This document shows positions 17,873 to 24,794 of a stretch of DNA of 64,000 nt, in pieces. The notes under the pieces were generated by a model, which saw nothing but the letters and a program-made list of their open reading frames with translations, made no database searches and was not told the DNA's origin. The position numbers were made by a program, and so were the translations under genes. Numbering within the stretch: the first letter of the stretch is position 1; each line of letters opens with the position of its first letter. The DNA comes from an uncultured Lachnospiraceae bacterium. Lineage in GTDB: Bacteria; Bacillota; Clostridia; Lachnospirales; Lachnospiraceae. The stretch spans positions 1 to 64,000 of the forward strand of contig CAJTNC010000003.1 of the NCBI GenBank assembly GCA_910577955.1. Direction: 5' to 3'.

Positions 17873-19594
17873 ATGGATGAGGGCGGCAGAAAGAATGCGG
17901 TCATTGAGTTTGAGCATTTTTCATTCCAGTATTTCAGCCAAGCGGAGCCTACGCTGCACGACATTGATCTGAAGATATATGAAGGGGAAAAGGTACTGAT
18001 CGTAGGACCCAGCGGCAGCGGAAAAAGCACCATCGGACACTGCCTGAATGGTCTGATTCCTTTTTCCTATCAGGGAAATGTGGAGGGTTCTTTGAAGATC
18101 TGCGGCAGGGAAACCGGAGAGATGAACATTTTTGAACTGTCCAAGCGGGTGGGGACAGTGCTGCAGGATGCCGACGGTCAGTTTATCGGATTGACGGTGG
18201 GGGAGGATATTGCTTTTGCGCTGGAAAACGATCTGGTCAGACAGGACGAGATGAAAGAAAGTGTGCAGAAAGTGGCGGATATGGTGGACATGGGAGCGTT
18301 GCTCAAGTCCTCTCCCTTTGAACTTTCGGGCGGTCAGAAGCAGCGGGTTGCCTTTGCCGGTGTTCTGGTGGACGATGTGGATATTTTGCTCTTTGACGAA
18401 CCGCTTGCCAATCTGGATCCGGCTACGGGAAAGACGGCCATCGATCTGATCGACAGGGTATGGAAAGAGTATCATAAGACTGTCGTCATTATCGAACATC
18501 GTTTGGAGGATGTGCTGTACCGGGATGTGGACAGGATCGTGCTGGTCAACGACGGCCGCATCGTGGCGGATATGTCGCCGGATCAGATGATGGCGGCGGA
18601 TATTCTGGGGAAATACGGCATCAGGGAGCCCCTCTATGTGACGGCGTTGAAATATGCCGGGGTGAAACTTGAGGAGATCCATCATGCGGGCAGACTGATG
18701 ACGCTTGATATTCCGGCGGTGCAGGATGCGGTGTTAAAGTGGAGCAGCGAGCCGGAGGAGAAGCCGGGTAAGAAAGAGAGGCCTGTGATTTTAGCGGCCG
18801 AACATCTTCATTTTCAATATACGAAGAAGCGCAAGATCCTGCAGGATATCAATTTTGAGATCCCCGAGGGGGAGATGGTCAGCATCGTAGGCACGAACGG
18901 TGCGGGAAAGAGCACGCTTGCCAAGGTGATCTGCGGCTTTGTGAATGAGGATGAGGGAAGACTTCTCTACTGCGGAGAGGATATGAAAGGGCAGACCATC
19001 AAGGAACGTTCTAAGATCATCAGTTATGTGATGCAGAATCCGAATCAGATGATCTGCAAACCCATGATTTACGACGAGGTGGCGTTGGGACTTCGGCTAA
19101 ACGGAGTGCCGGAGGAAGAGGTGGAAAGGAGAGTGGAGCAGGCGTTAAAGATCTGCGGCCTTTCACCCTTTAAGAAGTGGCCGGTTTCCGCCTTGAGTTT
19201 CGGACAGAAAAAACGGGTGACCATCGCCTCTATGCTGGTGATGAATCCCAAGATCCTGATTTTGGACGAGCCGACAGCCGGGCAGGACTACCACCATTAC
19301 ACGGAGATCATGGAGTTTTTAAAAAGTCTCAATGAGTCCGGCGTGACGATCCTGATGATCACCCACGATATGCATCTGATGTTGGAGTATACGACACATG
19401 CCATCGTGATCTGCGATGGGAAGAAGATCGGCGATGCCAGCGCGGTGGAGATCCTGACGAATGAGGAGATCGCGGCGAGAGCGAATTTAAAAGTGACGTC
19501 CCTCTATGAACTGGCAAAGCTGGTGGGGATCGAGGATGCGCAGGGATTTGTACAGAAATTTATCGATTACGAAAGGAGGAACATGAGAGCATGA
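17873..19594 (+). CDS. ECF transporter double ATP-binding protein (EcfA1-EcfA2 fusion)
   Basis: About 573 residues with two ABC ATPase domains in one chain. Domain 1 has Walker A GPSGSGKST, signature LSGGQKQRVAFA and Walker B LLFDEP; domain 2 (about 310-570) has Walker A GTNGAGKST, signature LSFGQKKRVTIAS and Walker B LILDEP. This is the YkoD-like fused layout used by energy-coupling-factor vitamin/nucleoside importers. ATG 17873 follows GGAGGGGGAG; an upstream in-frame GTG has no RBS. The stop overlaps the EcfT gene by four bases. The S component at 21437 and the enzyme at 20496 complete the locus. Confidence 0.92.
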   Translation: MDEGGRKNAVIEFEHFSFQYFSQAEPTLHDIDLKIYEGEKVLIVGPSGSGKSTIGHCLNGLIPFSYQGNVEGSLKICGRETGEMNIFELSKRVGTVLQDADGQFIGLTVGEDIAFALENDLVRQDEMKESVQKVADMVDMGALLKSSPFELSGGQKQRVAFAGVLVDDVDILLFDEPLANLDPATGKTAIDLIDRVWKEYHKTVVIIEHRLEDVLYRDVDRIVLVNDGRIVADMSPDQMMAADILGKYGIREPLYVTALKYAGVKLEEIHHAGRLMTLDIPAVQDAVLKWSSEPEEKPGKKERPVILAAEHLHFQYTKKRKILQDINFEIPEGEMVSIVGTNGAGKSTLAKVICGFVNEDEGRLLYCGEDMKGQTIKERSKIISYVMQNPNQMICKPMIYDEVALGLRLNGVPEEEVERRVEQALKICGLSPFKKWPVSALSFGQKKRVTIASMLVMNPKILILDEPTAGQDYHHYTEIMEFLKSLNESGVTILMITHDMHLMLEYTTHAIVICDGKKIGDASAVEILTNEEIAARANLKVTSLYELAKLVGIEDAQGFVQKFIDYERRNMRA

Positions 19595-20424
19595 AGGCAA
19601 AACTGTTCGACTATGTAGACAGAGATAATTTTATTTTTAATCTGTCCGGATTAACTAAACTGTTCTGTTTTATTTTCATGACATTTTCAGTGATGTTCTC
19701 CTACGATATCAGGTATATCCTGTTTGTCATGATCCTTTCGGGAATCATTTTTAAAGCTTCGGGGCTGCAGTTTAAGCAGATCAAGATCATGTTGATCTAT
19801 GTGATCATCTTTCTGGCCATGAACTTTATACTGACCTTTTTATTCAGTCCGGTATACGGCACGGAGATTTACGGGACAAGACATGAACTGTTCCGGATCA
19901 CAGATTTTTATGTGGTGACGAAGGAACAGCTTCTGTATCAGATCACGAAGACGACAAAGTACGCTTCGGTGGTACCGCTTGGAATGATCTTTCTGTTGAC
20001 TACAAATCCAAGCGAGTTTGCGGCGTCCTTAAACCGGGTGGGGATCAGCTATAAAGCTTCCTATGCGTTGTCTTTGACACTGCGGTATTTTCCGGATATG
20101 ATCCGGAATTATCAGGACATCGCGGTGGCTCAACAGAGCAGGGGATTAGACTTGTCCAAAAAGGAAAAGCTGGGCGTCCGGGTGAAAAATACGATGAATA
20201 TCTGTATCCCCCTTATCTTTTCCACGCTGGATCGGATCGAACTGATCAGCAATGCCATGGATCTGCGGGGATTCGGGAAGCATAAAAAGAGAACATGGTA
20301 TGTGGCGAAACCGATGAAAAAAGGTGACTGGGGGGCGCTGGCATTCGGGGCGGCTATTCTGGCGGGATCGCTGTGCATGTCGTTTTTTGTGAACGGATCG
20401 AGGTTTTTTAATCCGTTTGTGTGA
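19591..20424 (+). CDS. ecfT: ECF transporter transmembrane protein EcfT
   Basis: A 277-residue membrane protein with about five to six hydrophobic segments that couples the ATPases to the substrate-binding S subunit. The coupling-helix segment with short Ala-Arg-Gly-like motifs is seen as QQSRGLDL and MDLRGFGKHKK. It overlaps the ATPase gene by ATGA. With the double ATPase it forms the energising module; the UPF0397 protein downstream is the likely substrate subunit of this module, though a shared module serving other S components is possible. Confidence 0.9.
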   Translation: MKAKLFDYVDRDNFIFNLSGLTKLFCFIFMTFSVMFSYDIRYILFVMILSGIIFKASGLQFKQIKIMLIYVIIFLAMNFILTFLFSPVYGTEIYGTRHELFRITDFYVVTKEQLLYQITKTTKYASVVPLGMIFLLTTNPSEFAASLNRVGISYKASYALSLTLRYFPDMIRNYQDIAVAQQSRGLDLSKKEKLGVRVKNTMNICIPLIFSTLDRIELISNAMDLRGFGKHKKRTWYVAKPMKKGDWGALAFGAAILAGSLCMSFFVNGSRFFNPFV

Positions 20425-20495
20425 ACTGCGTCCGAGTGAAGACAGAAAAAGCAGATAGAAAGAGCAATTCGATAAGCGATGAAAGGAGAGGATTT

Positions 20496-21338
20496 ATGAA
20501 ACCAATTTTAGTTTTTCAGACGGATTTTACTTACAAGGAGGGGGCGGTGAGCTCCATGTACGGAGTGGTGAAGACCGTGGACAGGGAGCTTGAGATCATG
20601 GACGGGACGCATGAGCTGCCTCAGTATGACACCTGGAGCGCAAGCTACCGATTGTATCAGAGTTTGCAGTTCTGGCCCGAGGGGACGATTTATGTCTCGG
20701 TGGTGGATCCGGGTGTCGGCACGAAACGCCGCGCCTGTGTGGCGAAGACGGTGGACGGTTACTATATCGTAACGCCGGACAACGGATCTTTGACTCATGT
20801 AAAGCGTTTTATCGGCATTGAGGCAGTGCGGGAGATCGATGAGAGCGTGAACCGTCTGCGCGGAAAGGGGACGGAAGGCGTCGCAATCTTCCACGGAAGG
20901 GACCTGTTCGGTTATACGGCGGCCCGCCTTGCCAGCGGCATCATTGATTTTGAGGGTGTGGGGCCGGAGTATCCGGTGGAGGAGATCGTGGAACACGAGA
21001 TTTTAGAGCCCGTTATCGAGAAAGGAAAAGTGCAGGGGATTTTTGAGATCAACGATCCGAACTTCGGAAATCTCTGGACGAACATTCCTCTTAAAGCGTT
21101 TGAGGAGGCCGGATTTTCCTACGGACAGAATGTGCAGGTGACTGTCCGTCATAACGGGGAAGTGAAGTTTGACAAAAACGTGTTGTTCCATAAGAGTTTC
21201 GGTTATGCCGAGAAAGGTGCTCCGATGGTTTATAATAATGAACTGATGAAGATCGCGTTAGCGGTCAGCCAGGGAAGCTTTTGCGAGGAGTATGGACTGA
21301 ATTACGGGCCGGAATGGACAGTGGAGTTCGGACAGTGA
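20496..21338 (+). CDS. SAM hydrolase / SAM hydroxide adenosyltransferase family protein (DUF62)
   Basis: A 280-residue protein of the family that includes fluorinase and the SAM-hydrolysing enzymes, which split S-adenosylmethionine to adenosine and methionine. Family marks: FQTDFTYKEGAVSSMYG, DGTHELPQYD, SVVDPGVGTKRRA, TPDNGSLTHV and FHGRDLFGYTAARLASG. The hydroxide-type Asp-Arg-His set is consistent with D in DPGVG-, R in KRR and H in FHGRDLF, by eye only. ATG 20496 has AAGGAGAG 7 nt upstream. Its place between EcfT and the S component suggests the imported molecule is linked to SAM, adenosine or a related nucleoside (inference). Confidence 0.88.
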   Translation: MKPILVFQTDFTYKEGAVSSMYGVVKTVDRELEIMDGTHELPQYDTWSASYRLYQSLQFWPEGTIYVSVVDPGVGTKRRACVAKTVDGYYIVTPDNGSLTHVKRFIGIEAVREIDESVNRLRGKGTEGVAIFHGRDLFGYTAARLASGIIDFEGVGPEYPVEEIVEHEILEPVIEKGKVQGIFEINDPNFGNLWTNIPLKAFEEAGFSYGQNVQVTVRHNGEVKFDKNVLFHKSFGYAEKGAPMVYNNELMKIALAVSQGSFCEEYGLNYGPEWTVEFGQ

Positions 21339-21345
21339 AATATAC

Positions 21346-21374
21346 TTGACAAACACTGCAATATTATGTAATCT
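21346..21374 (+). promoter_or_regulatory. promoter for the UPF0397 S-component gene
   Basis: Perfect TTGACA (21346-21351), 17-nt spacer, TAATCT (21369-21374). It gives the S component and metallo-hydrolase their own transcript with about 55 bases of leader. Confidence 0.65.
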
Positions 21375-21398
21375 TTTGTAGGTAATACACAGGAGAGA

Positions 21399-21419
21399 TC
21401 TGTGGGGGTAACCCGCAGA
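21399..21419 (+). promoter_or_regulatory. leader hairpin upstream of the S-component RBS
   Basis: An 8-bp stem (TCTGTGGG / CCCGCAGA, one G-T) with a GGTAA loop stands between the promoter and the AAGGAGGAG site at 21422-21430. It matches no riboswitch class I know. It may stabilise the mRNA or modulate translation. Confidence 0.45.
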
Positions 21420-21436
21420 CTAAGGAGGAGATAAAA

Positions 21437-21997
21437 ATGCAAAAGAAGATGTTTGAGTTTAAGACAAAAACCATCGTGGCTACAGGCCTCGGGGCTGCGT
21501 TGTTCACACTGCTGTTTATGTATGTGAAAATTCCCACCGGTGTGCCCGAGACGGAAATCCAGACTGCATACGGTGTCGGCGCGTTTTTCGGCGCACTGTT
21601 CGGACCGATTGCGGGAGGGCTCATCGCTTTTATCGGCCATGCACTGTCTGATTCAGTGCAGTACGGTTCCGCATGGTGGAGCTGGGTGATTGCCAGCGGA
21701 GTGGCATGTTTCGGAACAGGCCTTGTATATCCCAAGCTGAAAGTGGAAGAGGGTTTATTTGGCGGCAAGGATATTTTACGGTTCAATATTTACCAGATCG
21801 TTTCCAACGCGGTGGCATGGATCGTTGTGGCGCCGGTACTGGATATCGTAATCTATGCTGAGCCTGTGAATCTGGTATCTACGCAGGGCTTTGCGGCAGC
21901 GTTTTTCAATGCTGTTTCCGCAGGTGTGATCGGTTCTCTGCTGCTGTTTGCTTACAGTAAGACAAGAGCGAAAAAGGGCTCACTGACAAAAGAATGA
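21437..21997 (+). CDS. ECF transporter substrate-binding (S) component, UPF0397 family
   Basis: A 186-residue integral membrane protein with about five helices. The sequence TYG-like IQTAYGVGAFFGALFGPIAG and GHALSDSVQYGSAWWSW is characteristic of UPF0397, an S-component family usually found with YkoD/YkoC-type ATPase and EcfT genes. The substrate of this family is not settled as far as I know. The gene has its own promoter, a leader hairpin and a strong AAGGAGGAG RBS, and overlaps the next gene by ATGA. The adjacent SAM hydrolase-family gene suggests a SAM- or adenosine-linked ligand, which is inference. Confidence 0.87.
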   Translation: MQKKMFEFKTKTIVATGLGAALFTLLFMYVKIPTGVPETEIQTAYGVGAFFGALFGPIAGGLIAFIGHALSDSVQYGSAWWSWVIASGVACFGTGLVYPKLKVEEGLFGGKDILRFNIYQIVSNAVAWIVVAPVLDIVIYAEPVNLVSTQGFAAAFFNAVSAGVIGSLLLFAYSKTRAKKGSLTKE

Positions 21998-22734
21998 AAA
22001 TAACCTATTTGGGACACAGCGGCTTTCTGGTGGAGTTAAAAGAGTGCTATCTGCTCTTTGACTATTACACTGGGAAGCTGCCTGTGTTTTCACCGGAAAA
22101 AAATCTGACCGTGTTTGTCAGCCACAGCCATCAGGACCATTATAATAAGGCGATTTTCGGCATTGATCCGGGGCATTTTCCGATCACGTATGTGCTTTCG
22201 AAGGATATCCGCAAAAAGCAGGCGGAGGAACTTGTGAAAAGAGAAGATAAACTTCTTTTTGTGAAAGCCCACGAGGTCTATGAACTGTACGGAGGTCGGA
22301 TGAGGATAGAGACGCTGCGTTCTACGGATGCCGGGGTCGCATATATTGTTACAGTGACACAGGAAAGCGGGAAGACGCGCCGCATTTACCATGCCGGCGA
22401 TTTAAACCTGTGGAAATGGGCCGGGGAGTCGAAGGCTCATAACAACAATATGGAGGCAAATTACAGGCGGGAGATGGAACTGCTCAAAGGACAGTATTTT
22501 GACGCTGCCTTTGTGCCTCTTGATCCAAGGCTGGAGCAGTTTGCCTTTGGCGGCATGGATATCTTTTTAGAGACGGCGTCTGTGGAGGCTCTCTTTCCGA
22601 TGCATTTCTGGAAACAGCCGGAGATCATCGGGAAGTATTTGCGGGAAAGACCGGAGGCGGTGAATCTGATCAAACTGAAAGAAGAGGGAAAAACCTATAC
22701 ATTTCAGGACAAGGAACAGCGCAGAGGGCCGTAA
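21994..22734 (+). CDS. MBL-fold metallo-hydrolase (UlaG-like)
   Basis: A 246-residue metallo-beta-lactamase-fold protein. The zinc motif HSHQDHY (HxHxDH) is at about residue 44-49, followed by HAGDLNLW, a second ligand region, and a late conserved PMHFW. Such proteins are often hydrolases acting on phosphodiesters, lactones or metabolites; the exact reaction cannot be told. It overlaps the S-component gene by four bases, so it is translated with it, and may act on the imported compound (inference). The transcript runs into the terminator that overlaps the spoIVA start. Confidence 0.82.
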   Translation: MKITYLGHSGFLVELKECYLLFDYYTGKLPVFSPEKNLTVFVSHSHQDHYNKAIFGIDPGHFPITYVLSKDIRKKQAEELVKREDKLLFVKAHEVYELYGGRMRIETLRSTDAGVAYIVTVTQESGKTRRIYHAGDLNLWKWAGESKAHNNNMEANYRREMELLKGQYFDAAFVPLDPRLEQFAFGGMDIFLETASVEALFPMHFWKQPEIIGKYLRERPEAVNLIKLKEEGKTYTFQDKEQRRGP

Positions 22735-22755
22735 AAGAAAAACGAAGCGGAAAAA

Positions 22756-22785
22756 GTCATACAGGCACTATCCCCTTCATAAACT
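22756..22785 (+). promoter_or_regulatory. candidate sigma-E promoter for spoIVA
   Basis: GTCATACA (22756-22763), 14-nt spacer, CATAAACT (22778-22785). This fits the sporulation mother-cell sigma-E pattern (GTCATATT, 14 nt, CATACAnT) with two differences in the -35 and one in the -10. spoIVA is a known sigma-E gene in Bacillus subtilis. The start of transcription would fall near 22792, inside the loop of the overlapping terminator. Confidence 0.6.
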
Positions 22786-22833
22786 GATACAAGATAATGT
22801 AATGTCGTATCAGTGGATGGAGGGGATTTTTTT
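22772..22833 (+). terminator. intrinsic terminator whose 3' arm contains the spoIVA ribosome binding site
   Basis: Left arm CCCCTTCAT-AA-ACTGATAC (22772-22790), 16-nt loop, right arm GTATCAGT-GG-ATGGAGGGG (22807-22825). That is 8 plus 9 pairs (one G-T) with a 2x2 internal loop, followed by A and seven T. GGAGGGG in the right arm is the spoIVA Shine-Dalgarno, 8 nt before ATG 22834. Read-through RNA from the metallo-hydrolase gene would fold it and stop. Confidence 0.8.
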
Positions 22834-24429
22834 ATGGAACATATCAATACAGCAGGGGCGGTGGGGGCGGCCGCAGAGAGAGAGAAAGAGTTTAATTTAT
22901 ACCGGGATATCAGATTCCGCACAGACGGGGAGATATATCTTGGGGTGGTGGGACCGGTCAGGACGGGAAAATCTACATTTATCAAGCGGTTCATGGATCT
23001 TTTGGTTCTGCCGCATATGGAAAACGAGCATGAGAAACTGCGGGCGTTGGACGAAATGCCTCAGAGCGGAACAGGACGCACGATCACTACCACAGAACCA
23101 AAATTTATTCCGAAGGAAGCCGCGGATGTCAGTTTACAGGATGGGGTTCACATGAAAGTGCGCCTTGTGGATTGCGTCGGGTTTATGATTCCCGGAGCGG
23201 CCGGCGCGTTGGAGGAGGATGTGGAGCGCATGGTAAAGACCCCGTGGTTTGAGGAAAAGATTCCTTTCACGCAGGCGGCGGAGATCGGTACCGAGAAAGT
23301 GATCAAGGATCATTCCACCATAGGGATCGCAGTTTTCTCAGACGGAAGTTTCGGGGAGTTTGCAAGGGGGGATTTTGAGGAGGCGGAAGAGAGGACGGCG
23401 AGAGAGTTAAAGCAAATGGGCAAGCCGTTTCTGATCGTTTTGAATTCCGCAAAACCTTACAGCGAAGAGACCAGACAGACGGCGAGAGAACTGGAAGAAA
23501 GATACGGTGTGGCAGTGCTGCCCGTGAACTGTGAACAGATGAAACTGGGGGATGTACAGCAGATCCTGCAGGAGGCGCTCTATGAATTTCCGGTGTCACA
23601 GGTGGAATTTTATATGCCTAAGTGGGTGGAGATGCTGCCGACGGATCACGAGATGAAGCAGGCGTTGATTGAGACCGTGCGGGAGATGATGAAATCTGTC
23701 AGCACGATGCATCAGTTTATGAAACAGGAGTCGGATTTTCATATTGCCGGAGATGATGCAGATGACGGGCAGGAGGGAAAAGCCGGACATCGTGACAAGT
23801 GTGGGCTGCTCACGGACTGTCCCTACATCAATGCGGCAAAGGTTGAGCAGATCTCGTTGGCGGACGGCACGATCCGTATTGTTCTGGAAGTGGAAGAGAG
23901 CTACTATTATGAACTGCTCAGCGAAATGATGGGACAGAAGGTGGAGAACGAGTTCCAGCTTATGCAGATCCTGCGGGAGTTTGCGTCGATGAAGCGTGAA
24001 TATGTGAAAGTGGAGGAGGCTTTGGAGAGCGTCAGAAGAAAGGGCTACGGTGTAGTCTCTCCGGAGAAGGGGGAGATTTCTCTGGAGGAACCGGAGATTA
24101 TAAGACACGGCAACAAGTACGGCGTAAAAATCAAGGCTGAGAGCCCGTCCATCCATATGATCAGAGCAAATATTGAGACGGAGATCGCACCGATCGTGGG
24201 TACGGAGCAGCAGGCCAGAGATCTGATCGAATACATAAAGGAAGCGGAACGGGGGGATGAGGGTATCTGGGAGACCAATATTTTCGGAAAGACAGTGGAG
24301 CAGCTGGTGCAGGACGGCATCCACGGAAAAATCGGTATGATGGGCGACGAATGCCAGTTAAAACTGCAGGAAACCATGCAGAAGATCGTGAACGAGAGCA
24401 ACGGAAAAATGATCTGCATTATTATTTAA
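22834..24429 (+). CDS. spoIVA: stage IV sporulation protein A (spore coat morphogenetic ATPase)
   Basis: ATPase that polymerises on the forespore surface as the base of the spore coat. The 531 residues carry Walker A GPVRTGKST (40-48), the Thr-rich switch RTITTTEPKFIP (82-93), LVDCVGFMIPGA (111-122) and a C-terminal half with KREYVKVEEAL and the conserved ending. B. subtilis SpoIVA is 492 residues; the extra length here is mostly a hydrophilic stretch at about 303-330, rich in Asp/Gly and holding a Cys pair (CGLLTDC). ATG 22834 is fixed by GGAGGGG at 22819-22825. It shows the organism is a spore former or descends from one. Confidence 0.95.
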   Translation: MEHINTAGAVGAAAEREKEFNLYRDIRFRTDGEIYLGVVGPVRTGKSTFIKRFMDLLVLPHMENEHEKLRALDEMPQSGTGRTITTTEPKFIPKEAADVSLQDGVHMKVRLVDCVGFMIPGAAGALEEDVERMVKTPWFEEKIPFTQAAEIGTEKVIKDHSTIGIAVFSDGSFGEFARGDFEEAEERTARELKQMGKPFLIVLNSAKPYSEETRQTARELEERYGVAVLPVNCEQMKLGDVQQILQEALYEFPVSQVEFYMPKWVEMLPTDHEMKQALIETVREMMKSVSTMHQFMKQESDFHIAGDDADDGQEGKAGHRDKCGLLTDCPYINAAKVEQISLADGTIRIVLEVEESYYYELLSEMMGQKVENEFQLMQILREFASMKREYVKVEEALESVRRKGYGVVSPEKGEISLEEPEIIRHGNKYGVKIKAESPSIHMIRANIETEIAPIVGTEQQARDLIEYIKEAERGDEGIWETNIFGKTVEQLVQDGIHGKIGMMGDECQLKLQETMQKIVNESNGKMICIII

Positions 24430-24488
24430 GAGGGCGGCCACGGAAAGAAATAGAGTGTTTTTTGTCAGAACTTTGTAGAATATGACGA

Positions 24489-24517
24489 TTGTAGACAGAC
24501 TTTCACCGTGCTATACT
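24489..24517 (+). promoter_or_regulatory. promoter for the riboswitch-controlled purine permease
   Basis: TTGTAG (24489-24494), 17-nt spacer, TATACT (24512-24517). It lies about 46 bases upstream of the aptamer. Confidence 0.55.
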
Positions 24518-24562
24518 GGGAAACGTAACATTTATAAAAATTTTATAAACTCAGGAAACAGC

Positions 24563-24633
24563 TTTTCGATATAATCCGGATAATAGGGTTCCGGAGTTTC
24601 TACCAGATACCGCAAATATCTGACTATTGGAAG
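24563..24633 (+). promoter_or_regulatory. guanine-type purine riboswitch aptamer
   Basis: The conserved core is present: ATAATCC, AGTTTCTACC, P3 arm CAGATA/TATCTG and the J3/1 segment TGACTATT. P1 pairs 24563-24571 with 24625-24633 over nine pairs including wobbles. The specificity base is C (GACTAT), which in this family selects guanine/hypoxanthine; adenine switches have U. The 160 bases from aptamer to the permease start contain several hairpins (for example CCGGTA/TACCGG), but I see no clear hairpin plus T-run, so the output mechanism is open. Confidence 0.9.
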
Positions 24634-24794
24634 AAAAGATAAAATACAAAAGAAGTATTCTTTTTTCCGATATACTTCGCAAAAGCTTTTTCCCGCACCC
24701 GGTATGATTTTGACAGAGATCTTACCGGCGCTTGACAAAGCGTATCATGTCCGGGCGGCATGATAGACGATTCGAAGGAGGAGAAGAAGAAAAG

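Noticed and set aside
21375..21436. preQ1 riboswitch before the UPF0397 gene
   Set aside because: The ACTAAGGAGG tail recalls preQ1-I leaders, but the hairpin loop lacks the conserved preQ1-I loop sequence.
24532..24738. Minus-strand frame of 68 codons
   Set aside because: It covers the guanine riboswitch and leader of the permease, has no RBS, and the RNA structure explains the sequence.
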